The translations under genes and the position numbers were made by a program. The notes beneath the pieces were generated by a model. It was not told the DNA's origin. It ran no database searches and saw only the letters and a list, made by a program, of their open reading frames with translations. Positions 1-9,481 of a stretch of DNA of 64,000 nt are shown in pieces (position 1 is the stretch's first letter; each line of letters starts with the position of its first letter). The DNA lies in the NCBI GenBank assembly GCA_902524805.1, contig CABZES010000007.1, positions 1 to 64,000 on the forward strand. Reading direction: 5' to 3'. Source of the DNA: an uncultured SAR86 cluster bacterium. GTDB lineage: Bacteria; Pseudomonadota; Gammaproteobacteria; Magnimaribacterales; AG-339-G14.

Positions 1-14
1 ATCCTGAATCTATT

Positions 15-572
15 TTGAAAGTAATAGATTCATACGCTTATAAAAAAACTTTTTTAATGAATATTGGTGACGAAAAAGGAGAGATATTGGAAAAAGCAAT
101 CAAAGACTCTAAAGCAAAAAACGTTCTAGAGTTGGGCGTTTATCTCGGTTATTCGACAATTAGAATTTTGAAAAATTTAAATAAAAATTCTCAGCTAACT
201 TCTTTGGAGGCAAATGAAAAATTTGCTTCTATTGCAAAAGAACATATTTCAATTGCTGGGTTATCAAAAAATCATGTTTTAAAAATTGGGAAATCAAGCG
301 AGCTAATAACAACTCTAAAAGAACCCTTTGATTTTGTATTTATTGACCACTGGAAAGATCTGTATCTTGCTGACTTAAAATTATTAGAATCCTTTGGCTT
401 ATTGAAACAAGGCGCTTGGGTATTTGCTGATAACGTAGTCTTGTTTAACTTAGAAGATTATCTAGATTACGTTAGGACCTCTCCAAACTATCTAAGTCAA
501 TTCATTCCAACCCTCAGAGAATACTCGAAATCTCACCCAGACGGCATTGAGATATCCAAATTTAGCTTATGA
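15..572 (+). CDS. class I SAM-dependent O-methyltransferase
   Basis: ORF with VLELGVYLGYSTIRI SAM-binding motif and FDFVFIDHWKDLY, typical of the catechol-O-methyltransferase-like family. Confidence 0.75.
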   Translation: MKVIDSYAYKKTFLMNIGDEKGEILEKAIKDSKAKNVLELGVYLGYSTIRILKNLNKNSQLTSLEANEKFASIAKEHISIAGLSKNHVLKIGKSSELITTLKEPFDFVFIDHWKDLYLADLKLLESFGLLKQGAWVFADNVVLFNLEDYLDYVRTSPNYLSQFIPTLREYSKSHPDGIEISKFSL

Positions 573-793
573 ATTTAACCACTTTAGACTTACACGGAAA
601 AAGGCATCATGAAGTTGATTTAGTAGTAGAAAATTTTATTTACTTGAATCAAGAAGAATGTCCTTTATTAATAATCTGCGGCAATAGTCAAAAAATGATT
701 TCCTTAGTCGTAGAAGTTTTGAAAAGAGTAGATTGTGTTTTTGAAGAAGGAAAAGGTCATAATTACGGTACCGTAATAGTGAGAAAAGTATAA
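569..793 (+). CDS. small Smr-domain-like protein
   Basis: LDLHGKRHHEVD near the N-terminus resembles the Smr LDLHG motif; overlaps the upstream ORF stop (ATGA-type coupling). Confidence 0.5.
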   Translation: MNLTTLDLHGKRHHEVDLVVENFIYLNQEECPLLIICGNSQKMISLVVEVLKRVDCVFEEGKGHNYGTVIVRKV

Positions 794-1129
794 ATGATTA
801 TTAAACAGGCAATTGGTATAAATTCAGAGGGTTTGGTCATAAACTCCTTTTCTAGAGATTCTAACTTAGATGAGTATTTAGTAATCGATTTGATTTGTCT
901 AAAGGACATATTAAAAAATATATTATCTGTAAAAAATAACTCTTTAGTATTTTGTTTTAGAATAATTTTTAAATCTAAGTATTGTCGTGCGACATCTTCA
1001 CTTGCATCATTTTTAAATACATCTATATTTGATATATATAAAGTTTTTGATGAAATTTCAGAGAGATCAGAATTTGAAATAGATCCTAAGAGTTTAAAAA
1101 TCATCCTTTTGTTAACAACGTTAAAATAA
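794..1129 (+). CDS. hypothetical protein
   Basis: ORF immediately follows the Smr-like gene and precedes the dihydroorotase; no recognised motif. Confidence 0.45.
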   Translation: MIIKQAIGINSEGLVINSFSRDSNLDEYLVIDLICLKDILKNILSVKNNSLVFCFRIIFKSKYCRATSSLASFLNTSIFDIYKVFDEISERSEFEIDPKSLKIILLLTTLK

Positions 1130-1130
1130 T

Positions 1131-2468
1131 ATGAGCAATTTTGATTTGGTATTAAAAAACTGTCTTCTTATCAACGAAGATAAACAAACGCCAGTTGATA
1201 TTGGTATTAAAAATGATCGGATAGAAAAAATAGCAAGTGAAATCACAGAGGATGCAAAAAAAACTCTTGATTTAGAAGGTAAATACGTCGCGCCTGGAAT
1301 CATAGACGATCAGGTGCATTTTAGAGATCCTGGGCTTACTGAAAAAGGCGATATTCGCTCCGAATCCTTAGCTGCCGTGCACGCAGGCGTTACCTCGACT
1401 TTTGACATGCCCAATGTAAATCCAAATACTACGACAATGGAGTTGCTTGCAGAAAGAAATCAACTCGGTGCCCAAAAATCTTGGACAAACTATTCGTATT
1501 ACTTTGGTGCGATGGAAACAAACCTTGAAGAAATTAAAAAATTAGATCCAAAAGAAACATGTGGGCTTAAAGTTTTCATGGGAACGTCTACAGGTACTCT
1601 TCTGGTTGAAGATGATCATGCTCTGGAACAAATTTTTGAGCATTGTCCAGTAACAATAGTAACTCATTGCGAAGATAATGAAACTATGAAAGCCAATCTA
1701 GAAAAGGTAAAACTTGAAAATGAAGAAATTGATGCTTCTTTTCATCCAATCATCAAAGATGACATCTGTTGTTACAAATCGTCTTCAAAAGTAATTAATC
1801 TTGCTAAAAAACACTGTTCTGATTTGCATGTGCTGCACTTAACTACTGAAAAAGAAATAGAACTATTTGAAAATATCCCGTTGAAAGATAAGAGAATTAC
1901 ATGCGAAGTATGTGTGCATCATCTTTGGTTTGATGAAAGAGACTATTCTGAATTAGGAAATTTAATAGTTTGTAATCCTGCCATAAAAAAAGAATCTGAT
2001 AAAAATGCTCTTAGGAAGGCTTTAAAAGATGGTTACATCGATTATGTCGCGACTGATCATGCTCCGCATGTGTTTGAGGATAAAAAGCTTCCTTATTTAC
2101 AAGCTTCTGCTGGTATTCCACTAATCGAACACTCCTTTCATATGATGATTGAACTGCACAAACAAGGATACTATTCGCTTAATGATGTTATTGCCTATAT
2201 GAGTCATAAAGTTGCAGATCGTTTCTCAATATTAGATCGAGGATATATTAGAGAGGGTTACAAGGCAGATTTTATGATATTTGATCTCAACAAAGATACT
2301 CATGTTTCTAACCAAACTGAATTGACCAAGTGCGGCTGGACGCCATTTGATGGAAAGACATTTAGTTCCTCGATTTATGGAACTATTGTGAACGGAAAGC
2401 CAATAGTGATGAATGGAAAAATCATTGCTAATGAGACAGTCTCAGAAAAACTTAGATTTGATAGATAG
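1131..2468 (+). CDS. pyrC: dihydroorotase / cyclic amidohydrolase
   Basis: VAPGIIDDQVHFRDPGLTEKGD, DMPNVNP, THCEDN and ATDHAPH motifs of the DHOase/amidohydrolase family. Confidence 0.85.
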   Translation: MSNFDLVLKNCLLINEDKQTPVDIGIKNDRIEKIASEITEDAKKTLDLEGKYVAPGIIDDQVHFRDPGLTEKGDIRSESLAAVHAGVTSTFDMPNVNPNTTTMELLAERNQLGAQKSWTNYSYYFGAMETNLEEIKKLDPKETCGLKVFMGTSTGTLLVEDDHALEQIFEHCPVTIVTHCEDNETMKANLEKVKLENEEIDASFHPIIKDDICCYKSSSKVINLAKKHCSDLHVLHLTTEKEIELFENIPLKDKRITCEVCVHHLWFDERDYSELGNLIVCNPAIKKESDKNALRKALKDGYIDYVATDHAPHVFEDKKLPYLQASAGIPLIEHSFHMMIELHKQGYYSLNDVIAYMSHKVADRFSILDRGYIREGYKADFMIFDLNKDTHVSNQTELTKCGWTPFDGKTFSSSIYGTIVNGKPIVMNGKIIANETVSEKLRFDR

Positions 2469-2475
2469 GCTCAGA

Positions 2476-2643
2476 TTAATCTTCTTTTAACGACTCTCTA
2501 GTCTCGATCTCTATATTTTTTCTGTAATCTGAATCTTGAATATAAATGCCTAGATAAGCGAGACCAACTGTTACAATCGCTACAACCACGAAAAAAATGA
2601 TTAAATTCTTTGTTATTTGGGAATCGTTGAGGTCGTTTGACAT
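2476..2643 (-). CDS. small single-TM hypothetical protein (about 55 aa)
   Basis: Manual translation of the minus strand: MSNDLNDSQITKNLIIFFVVVAIVTVGLAYLGIYIQDSDYRKNIEIETRESLKED; one TM helix; fills the gap between pyrC and the MFS gene. Confidence 0.5.
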   Translation of the reverse strand: MSNDLNDSQITKNLIIFFVVVAIVTVGLAYLGIYIQDSDYRKNIEIETRESLKED

Positions 2644-2678
2644 GGGGCATATGATACTTTAGAAAAATCAAAAAAAAA

Positions 2679-3938
2679 GTGAATTCTGAAAAAAAAATTA
2701 TAAATAAAGAGGTTTTGTCTTGGGCATTTTATGACTGGGCTAATTCCGCTTTTGCTACCACAGTTATGGCAGGATTTTTTCCAATTTTTTTTAAAAGTTA
2801 TTGGGCTGGAGACTTATCTGGTCCTGAAAGTTCAGCCTGGCTTGGAACAGCTAACTCGGTATCTGGATTAGCCATAGTTTGTATTGCTCCGTTTTTAGGC
2901 GCTTTGGCCGATATCACAAATAAAAAGAAACTTTTTCTTGGTTTATTTGCTTTTCTAGGAATTATTACAACTGGTTCACTATTTTTTATCGCTCAAGGCA
3001 TGTGGGTCACCGCAATGTTGGTGTATGTTTTTGCTTGTATAGGGTTTTCTGGAGGAAATGTTTTTTACGATTCACTTTTAATAAATGTTTCATCTGATGA
3101 GGATAGAAATAAAGTTTCGGCTTTGGGATATTCGCTTGGTTATTTAGGAGGCGGCTTTCTTTTTGTTTTAAATGTTGCTATGTATCAAAGTCCTGAATTT
3201 TTTGGACTCAAGTCTATTACCGAAGCCGTTTTATTTTCTTTTTTGAGTGTTTCAATATGGTGGGGAGTTTTTTCTATACCTATTTTTAAATATGTAAATG
3301 AGAATCCAATAAATAAGGTTGAAATTAAAGCTTCGAATCTTTTTATACAGTCTTTACAAAGGGTTTTTTCTACCTTTAAAGATATTAGGCAGTATAAAAC
3401 ACTCTCCTTATTTCTGTTGGCCTATTGGTTGTATATGGATGGCGTTGATACGATCGTGAGAATGGCATTAGCCTATGGAGCTGATATTGGACTAGAAGCT
3501 TCCGATATGATTTTAGCCTTGATTATTACTCAATTTGTAGGATTTCCAGCAACAATTCTATACGGAATTCTTGGCGATAAGTTAGGGCTTAAGCTAATGC
3601 TTTCTGTTGGAATTATCGGGTACATCTTTGTAACTATTTTTAGTATTTTTATCACTAATATCTCAGGTTTTTATTTTCTCGCTACGGTCATTGGTCTTTT
3701 TCAAGGCGGAGTTCAATCTATAAGTAGAACTATTTTTTCACAATTAATTCCGCCAGAGAAAGCCACAGAATTTTTTGGCTTTTATAATTTGGTAGGAAAA
3801 TCTGCAGTAGTTTTTGGACCTATTCTAGTTGGATGGATATCTTATATTTTTGATAATCCAGATTATGGAATATTGAGTTTGTTGTTGCTGTTCATTCCAG
3901 GTTTATTAGTTTTATGGAGAATTCCAAAAATTAGTTAA
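2679..3938 (+). CDS. MFS transporter, UMF1/Atg22-like
   Basis: N-terminal WAFYDWANSAFATTVMAGFFPIFFK is characteristic of the UMF1/Atg22 family; about 12 hydrophobic segments. Confidence 0.85.
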   Translation: MNSEKKIINKEVLSWAFYDWANSAFATTVMAGFFPIFFKSYWAGDLSGPESSAWLGTANSVSGLAIVCIAPFLGALADITNKKKLFLGLFAFLGIITTGSLFFIAQGMWVTAMLVYVFACIGFSGGNVFYDSLLINVSSDEDRNKVSALGYSLGYLGGGFLFVLNVAMYQSPEFFGLKSITEAVLFSFLSVSIWWGVFSIPIFKYVNENPINKVEIKASNLFIQSLQRVFSTFKDIRQYKTLSLFLLAYWLYMDGVDTIVRMALAYGADIGLEASDMILALIITQFVGFPATILYGILGDKLGLKLMLSVGIIGYIFVTIFSIFITNISGFYFLATVIGLFQGGVQSISRTIFSQLIPPEKATEFFGFYNLVGKSAVVFGPILVGWISYIFDNPDYGILSLLLLFIPGLLVLWRIPKIS

Positions 3939-4662
3939 GGTCATTTTTTTTCATCACATTCATTAAGCCAATTGAATTATCTGTCATGATTCCATCAACG
4001 CCCATATCAATGAGTTTTTGCATTTCATCCTCTTGATTAACAGTCCAGACATGCACCTTTAGATTATCATTATGAACTTTTTCAATGAACTTTTTCGTTA
4101 CTACCTTAATGCCATTCCAAGAAATGGGTATTTGGATTAACTTTGAAATATTCTTAGTATTGAAGAATTTATATATAACAACTTGAGTTAATCCCATCGA
4201 AGTCAATATCTTTGGCTCCAGAGCATTTATTTTTTTAATGGTTCTGGAATTAAATGAGCCTAAACAAATTCTATCTAAAGCATTATGTGATTTAATTTTT
4301 TTAAGTACTTTTTCTTCCATATTAGGTACTTTTAAATCCATATTAAAATAAGAATTTGGAAGCTCCTCTAAAACTTCATCAATCGTTGGAATGGATTCAT
4401 TTTTTGGTAGTCGCCTCATTCTTATATCTGCAAGACTTGAGCGATTAATGGTGACATTGGATCCAGTAATTCTTTTTATATTCGCATCATGAAATGTAAT
4501 TATTTTTCCGTCTATTGTTTCTCTTAAATCAGTTTCTATATATTTGTAACCTAGAGAATCAGCTGACTTAAAGGCTTCTAAAGTATTTTCAATATAAGTA
4601 GATGTATCTCCTCTGTGCACAAAACCTTGAAATTTGCTTTTTAAAAATGAATGCATAAACAA
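3931..4662 (-). CDS. glycerophosphodiester phosphodiesterase family protein
   Basis: HRG..ENTLEAFKSADSLGYKYIETDLRETIDGKIITFHD GDPD motif and VHVWTVN. Confidence 0.85.
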   Translation of the reverse strand: MFMHSFLKSKFQGFVHRGDTSTYIENTLEAFKSADSLGYKYIETDLRETIDGKIITFHDANIKRITGSNVTINRSSLADIRMRRLPKNESIPTIDEVLEELPNSYFNMDLKVPNMEEKVLKKIKSHNALDRICLGSFNSRTIKKINALEPKILTSMGLTQVVIYKFFNTKNISKLIQIPISWNGIKVVTKKFIEKVHNDNLKVHVWTVNQEDEMQKLIDMGVDGIMTDNSIGLMNVMKKNDLN

Positions 4663-4698
4663 CTAATTTTAGGTATAAATAATCAACCGGGGGGAACT

Positions 4699-5643
4699 AT
4701 GACTTTATCAGCATTAATAATTTTTGGCACTTTAATATTAGTAATCCTATTTCCCTACGTCTTCAATATTCTTAAATTAGAGAATCCAAAAAAAATAATA
4801 ATTCCTTCAGAGGGTCATCATGCTCAATTATCAAGGGGAAGAATATATTATCGTTGGCATGAACCAAAAAATTTAACATCAGATGACGTAATTGTTTTAG
4901 TTCATGGGTTTTCAACTCCTAGTTTTGTTTGGAATGGAGTTATGCAAGATTTACTCTCAACAGGAAAAAGGGTGCTTTCTTATGATCATTTTGGAAGAGG
5001 ATTTTCAGACCGCCCAAAGGAAAAATATAGTTTGAAGTTCTATGTTGATACATTAGAAGAGCTTTTAAGTAATTTAAAAGTTGCAAATGATTTGCATGTA
5101 GTTGGATATTCAATGGGTGGACCAATTTCAGCAAGTTTCTCTCATCAAAACAAAGAAAAAGTTAAAACTTTAAGTCTTATAGCTCCAGCTGGTTATATTC
5201 CAGAACCTCATTGGGCAATGAAGCTTTTTATGCAACCTGTTATAGGCGATTATTTTTTTAAAGCATTTCCTTCTATTTATAAAAATATTTCAGCATCTGA
5301 AACAAAAAATAGTAATGATCCAAAAGCAATAAATGAAAACGAATTTGAAAAATACTTTACCTACCAAACACTCTTTAGTGGATTTACTGATGCATTACTA
5401 TCGACGGCTAGAAATTTTAATATGACTGATTCTTCTGAATCATTCAAAAAAATTGGTATAGACGGCATTAAAACTCAAGCTATATGGGGCAGTTTAGATG
5501 GAGTTGTTCCAATATCAGGAATCAAAGGCTTAAAAGAAGATGTTCCCCAAACTTTATTTAAAGAAATAAAAGAGGGAACACATGACATTACTTACCGTCA
5601 ACCGACTGAAGTTGGAAAATTCCTTGCTGATTTCATTTCTTAA
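4699..5643 (+). CDS. membrane-anchored alpha/beta hydrolase
   Basis: VLVHGFSTPSFVWNGV, VVGYSMGGPIS nucleophile elbow; N-terminal TM helix; start chosen at the ATG after a G-rich Shine-Dalgarno-like stretch. Confidence 0.8.
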   Translation: MTLSALIIFGTLILVILFPYVFNILKLENPKKIIIPSEGHHAQLSRGRIYYRWHEPKNLTSDDVIVLVHGFSTPSFVWNGVMQDLLSTGKRVLSYDHFGRGFSDRPKEKYSLKFYVDTLEELLSNLKVANDLHVVGYSMGGPISASFSHQNKEKVKTLSLIAPAGYIPEPHWAMKLFMQPVIGDYFFKAFPSIYKNISASETKNSNDPKAINENEFEKYFTYQTLFSGFTDALLSTARNFNMTDSSESFKKIGIDGIKTQAIWGSLDGVVPISGIKGLKEDVPQTLFKEIKEGTHDITYRQPTEVGKFLADFIS

Positions 5644-5651
5644 TTCCAATA

Positions 5652-5681
5652 AAAAAACCTCTCCGAAGAGAGGTTTTTTAT
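5652..5681. terminator. bidirectional Rho-independent terminator
   Basis: AAAAAACCTCTCCGAAGAGAGGTTTTTTAT inverted repeat between convergent genes. Confidence 0.85.
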
Positions 5682-5698
5682 AAAAAGTAGAAACTTTT

Positions 5699-6343
5699 TT
5701 ACATGCTAATGGTTAAAACAAGTGCATCTTGATCAGGGTTAGTTTTTCCAGCATTAGTGTCACCACTAAAGTCCGAATAGGAAAGATCAACCGTGAAGTC
5801 TCCCGCAGCCATGCTGTAACCGATGGTAGTATTTGAACCGCCATCTGCATTACCAGCTGAACTATCCATATCTCCATATGAAATGGATAAAGATCCATCT
5901 CCAACATCCATGCCGTAACTAAGCTCCATGTAATCTCCTAATTCGTCTCCTTCAGAATAGTGAAGTCCAACGTTCATAGGAAGTGATAAAGCTAGGTAGT
6001 TTTCAGAGAAATCAATATCAGTAGTTCCATTGTAAACAACTTGGATTGTTCCAATATCAAAACCGATACCACCAACTTCAAAAGTATAACCACCATAATA
6101 ATCTTGTTCCAAAGTGTGGTTGTCACCCCAATCAACTGTTGCAGCCCATGTGCCGACGTAAAAACCGCCGCCTAAATCAGCATCTAAGCCAACATTGACA
6201 GAGTTATCTCCAGCGTTTTGAGTCATTCCTCTCCAGATATAATCCGTTTGAATTGCGGCATTACCAGAGATAGAAACTGCATTAGCAAATGTAGAAACAA
6301 ATACTAGAACAAAACCAATTAACGTTAATTTTAGTTTATTCAT
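5699..6343 (-). CDS. TorF family putative porin
   Basis: Signal peptide plus VSISGNAAIQTDYIWRGMTQN..., beta-strand pattern of the TIGR02001/TorF-type outer membrane proteins. Confidence 0.75.
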   Translation of the reverse strand: MNKLKLTLIGFVLVFVSTFANAVSISGNAAIQTDYIWRGMTQNAGDNSVNVGLDADLGGGFYVGTWAATVDWGDNHTLEQDYYGGYTFEVGGIGFDIGTIQVVYNGTTDIDFSENYLALSLPMNVGLHYSEGDELGDYMELSYGMDVGDGSLSISYGDMDSSAGNADGGSNTTIGYSMAAGDFTVDLSYSDFSGDTNAGKTNPDQDALVLTISM

Positions 6344-6502
6344 ATCTTCTCCATTTATAAATTTATAAATAAGTATTCATTAAAACACAATATTTACTTA
6401 AAAACCTATTTGTAGGGATCAGGGGTATAACTTTTTTTTCTTTTCTGCAAGCAAATGTGCTAAAAAAATACATTCAGACTACTATATCTAGTGCAATAAC
6501 AT

Positions 6503-6534
6503 AAAAAAACCCCCTTAAAAAGGGGGTTTTTATA
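6503..6534 (-). terminator. Rho-independent terminator
   Basis: AAAAAAACCCCCTTAAAAAGGGGGTTTTTAT inverted repeat downstream of the minus-strand porin gene. Confidence 0.8.
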
Positions 6535-6557
6535 AGGTATATTTAAGTACTAACTAC

Positions 6558-7169
6558 TTATAAGATACTTATGTCGATAAAGAACGCATCTTCGTCAGCT
6601 TCCATAGCATCGTAAGCAGTATCGTCTTCAAATTCTGTGTATCCAACAGTGAAAGCAAAATCACCTAGTTCAAAGCCGTAAGTTAAGTAAAAATACTCAC
6701 CGTATTCATCATAATCACCGAAAGCAACTCCGAAATCACCGAAACCGTAAGAAATTTCAATGTTATCTGTAGCAGTATCTTGACCTGCAGCGAATGAAAG
6801 TCCGAAATCACCAAATCCAAGACCTAAATAAGCTTCTTCAAAGTCAGCTCCACCACCAGCTGTTCCAGGGTAGTCAAACTTTACGTAACCAAGATCATAA
6901 GAAATCTCGCCCATTTCGCCAGCAACACCTCCATAATAATCAACCTCGGCACCAGTTCCTACAGCTGCAATCCATGTTCCAGCATAAAAACCTGAATCAA
7001 ACTCAACGTCTAATCCACCATTCACAGATGCATCTCCGTTGTTTTGAGTCATACCTCTCCATGTGTAATCGCTTTGAAGAGTCGCGTTCGCAGAAACCGA
7101 TGCTGCTGAAGCAATCCCTGAAGCAAGAATCAAAGAAATACTAACTATTAATAGTTTTAGTTTATTCAT
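6558..7169 (-). CDS. TorF family putative porin (paralog)
   Basis: Signal peptide plus VSANATLQSDYTWRGMTQNNGDASVNGGLDVEF; aligns by eye to the neighbouring porin. Confidence 0.75.
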   Translation of the reverse strand: MNKLKLLIVSISLILASGIASAASVSANATLQSDYTWRGMTQNNGDASVNGGLDVEFDSGFYAGTWIAAVGTGAEVDYYGGVAGEMGEISYDLGYVKFDYPGTAGGGADFEEAYLGLGFGDFGLSFAAGQDTATDNIEISYGFGDFGVAFGDYDEYGEYFYLTYGFELGDFAFTVGYTEFEDDTAYDAMEADEDAFFIDISIL

Positions 7170-7386
7170 TACATCTCCTGTTTATTAATTAATAAATAAA
7201 GATCAATTAAACCGGATAATTTAGGACCTTCTTATCAACTCAATCTATGTATTTTTATTCCTTTATGTACAATTTAAGTGCATTTCTAATGATTTAAATT
7301 AATGCTTGAACTGATTTAAAGCAAAATAAACTAAAAGTATCTTATTTTTTTTATTTAATGTTAAATACGCCTTTAATTTTTAAACT

Positions 7387-8370
7387 ATGAATTTCAAAGC
7401 TTTTTTAACTGAAGAAACCAAAGAAGGATTTATTTCCAATGTCAAAGAACGCTCTTTAGAAGATCTTCCAGATGGAGATGTCTTAATAAAAGTTGCTTTC
7501 TCATCTCTGAATTATAAAGACGCTCTTTCTGCTTCTGGAAATAAAGGCGTGTCAAGGAATTATCCTCACTCTCCAGGCATCGATGCAGCTGGAGTTGTGG
7601 AAGAATCAAACACAAACGACTTTTTAAAAGGAGACGAAGTAATTGTTACGGGATATGATTTGGGCATGAACACTTCTGGTGGATTTTCTGAATACATAAG
7701 AGTGCCGAAAGAATGGATTATTAAAAAACCGGATAATTTAAGCTTGGAAGAAGCTATGGCATACGGAACCGCTGGCTTAACTGCAGGGCTATGCGTAAGA
7801 AAAATACTGCTAAGTGGAATAAAACCAGAAGATGGAGAAGTATTTGTTACTGGAGCAACAGGCGGAGTTGGAATTATAGCTGTAATGCTTTTAGCTAAAC
7901 TTGAGTTTAATGTAGTGGCGATAACTGGAAAAGATGATCAAACAGATCTTCTTTTGTCTTTAGGAGCAAAAGAAATAATTAATAGATCGGAATTAGAAGG
8001 TGAAATGAAAAGTCCTTTGACAAAACCAAGGTGGGCAGGCGGAGTAGACGCAGTCGGAAGTAATATTTTATCTAACTTGATAACGGCTACTCACCAAAGA
8101 GCAGCAATTGCATGTTGTGGCATGGTTGGCGGAGTTAATCTTAATACAAGTATTTTTCCTTTTATATTGAGAGGACTTTCTCTTTTAGGAGTCGATTCTG
8201 CAGAAACTTTAATAGATGTAAAAAAAGAAATATGGAATAATTTCGCTTCGGATTGGAAATTAGAAAAAATTAACGATCAAATTAAAGACGTGAGACTTGA
8301 AGAATTGTCTTCTGAAATAGAAAAAATTCTTAAAGGCGAACAAGTTGGAAGAGTTAGGTTAAAAAATTAA
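7387..8370 (+). CDS. MDR/YhdH-type oxidoreductase (acryloyl-CoA reductase family)
   Basis: SSLNYKDALSASGNKGVSRNYPHSPGIDAAGVVE and VTGATGGVG motifs. Confidence 0.85.
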   Translation: MNFKAFLTEETKEGFISNVKERSLEDLPDGDVLIKVAFSSLNYKDALSASGNKGVSRNYPHSPGIDAAGVVEESNTNDFLKGDEVIVTGYDLGMNTSGGFSEYIRVPKEWIIKKPDNLSLEEAMAYGTAGLTAGLCVRKILLSGIKPEDGEVFVTGATGGVGIIAVMLLAKLEFNVVAITGKDDQTDLLLSLGAKEIINRSELEGEMKSPLTKPRWAGGVDAVGSNILSNLITATHQRAAIACCGMVGGVNLNTSIFPFILRGLSLLGVDSAETLIDVKKEIWNNFASDWKLEKINDQIKDVRLEELSSEIEKILKGEQVGRVRLKN

Positions 8371-8372
8371 TC

Positions 8373-8504
8373 ATGGAAGACAATCAAGAAACAAAATTTG
8401 ACGAAAAGGCAGCTGAAGCCGACAGTAAGGTTGATGCCTTAGTTGCTGTAATTATCATGTTGACAGTTACAGCTATGGTTGTCTTTTGGGTGGCATCGCA
8501 ATGA
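8373..8504 (+). CDS. small single-TM hypothetical protein (43 aa)
   Basis: Manual translation MEDNQETKFDEKAAEADSKVDALVAVIIMLTVTAMVVFWVASQ; fills the gap and its TGA overlaps the next ATG (ATGATG). Confidence 0.55.
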   Translation: MEDNQETKFDEKAAEADSKVDALVAVIIMLTVTAMVVFWVASQ

Positions 8505-9481
8505 TGGATATAAGAGAATTTTTAAAGGAGAACACACGAATTCCGGTTATAGGAGCACCGCTATTTACCGTCTCATATCCAGAACTAGTTATTGCGCAAT
8601 GTAAGGCTGGAATAGTTGGGTCTTTTCCTGCCCTCAATGCAAGACCCGCTGATCAATTGGAAGTTTGGATTGAAAAAATTTCTAAAGAATTAAAAGAATA
8701 TAAAGAAGCAAATCCTCAAAAAAAAGTTGCACCTTTTGCAGTGAATCAAATTTGTCATAGTTCGAATGATCGTCTTGAACACGATATGGAAGTTTGTGTT
8801 AAACACAAAGTACCAATAATCATTACTAGCCTAAGAGCACCAAAATTCGTGACAGAAGCTGTGCATAGTTATGGTGGGGTGGTTATGCATGACGTTATAA
8901 ACATCAGACACGCAAAAAAAGCTCTATCGGAAGGTGCCGATGGATTAATTTTAGTATGTGCTGGTGCAGGAGGACATGCTGGAACTTTGAGTCCATTTGC
9001 TTTAGTGAGAGAAGTAAGAGAATTTTTTGATGGCCCTATTGCTCTTTCCGGCAGTATTTCTGAAGGTTCTTCGGTTTTATCAGCATTAGCTTTGGGAGCA
9101 GATTTTGCTTATGTCGGAACAAAATTTATTGCAACTGAAGAAGCCAATGCTTCGCCTGGCTATAAACAGATGATTATTGATAGTACGGCGGATGACATAA
9201 TGTATTCCGCTACTTTTACGGGGGTAAACGGCAATTATTTGCGACCAAGTGTAGAGGCTGCTGGGCTGAATCCTGAGGAACACACTTCTGGAAGTAAAGA
9301 CGACATGAACTTTAGTACTTCTGCTATAGCAAAAAAAGATAACTCTTCTAAAGCTTGGAAAGATATTTGGGGATCAGGACAAGGTATTGGTTCAATAAAA
9401 GACGCTCCATCAGTACAAACTGCAGTCGACCAAATGGTATCCGAATACGAGGATGCCAAATCTAGATTAGATAATTTTTAA
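8504..9481 (+). CDS. nitronate monooxygenase (2-nitropropane dioxygenase family)
   Basis: PVIGAPLFTVSYPELVIAQCKAGIVGSFPALNAR, GADGLILVCAGAGGHAG, ALGADFAYVGTKFIATEEA motifs. Confidence 0.85.
   Translation: MDIREFLKENTRIPVIGAPLFTVSYPELVIAQCKAGIVGSFPALNARPADQLEVWIEKISKELKEYKEANPQKKVAPFAVNQICHSSNDRLEHDMEVCVKHKVPIIITSLRAPKFVTEAVHSYGGVVMHDVINIRHAKKALSEGADGLILVCAGAGGHAGTLSPFALVREVREFFDGPIALSGSISEGSSVLSALALGADFAYVGTKFIATEEANASPGYKQMIIDSTADDIMYSATFTGVNGNYLRPSVEAAGLNPEEHTSGSKDDMNFSTSAIAKKDNSSKAWKDIWGSGQGIGSIKDAPSVQTAVDQMVSEYEDAKSRLDNF

Noticed and set aside
5713-5907. Second-frame minus-strand ORF inside the first TorF porin
   Set aside because: Out-of-frame overlap with a well-supported signal-peptide-bearing protein.
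6794-7144. Gln/His-rich antisense ORF opposite the TorF porin
   Set aside because: Low-complexity shadow of the Asp/Gly-rich porin sequence; no start context.
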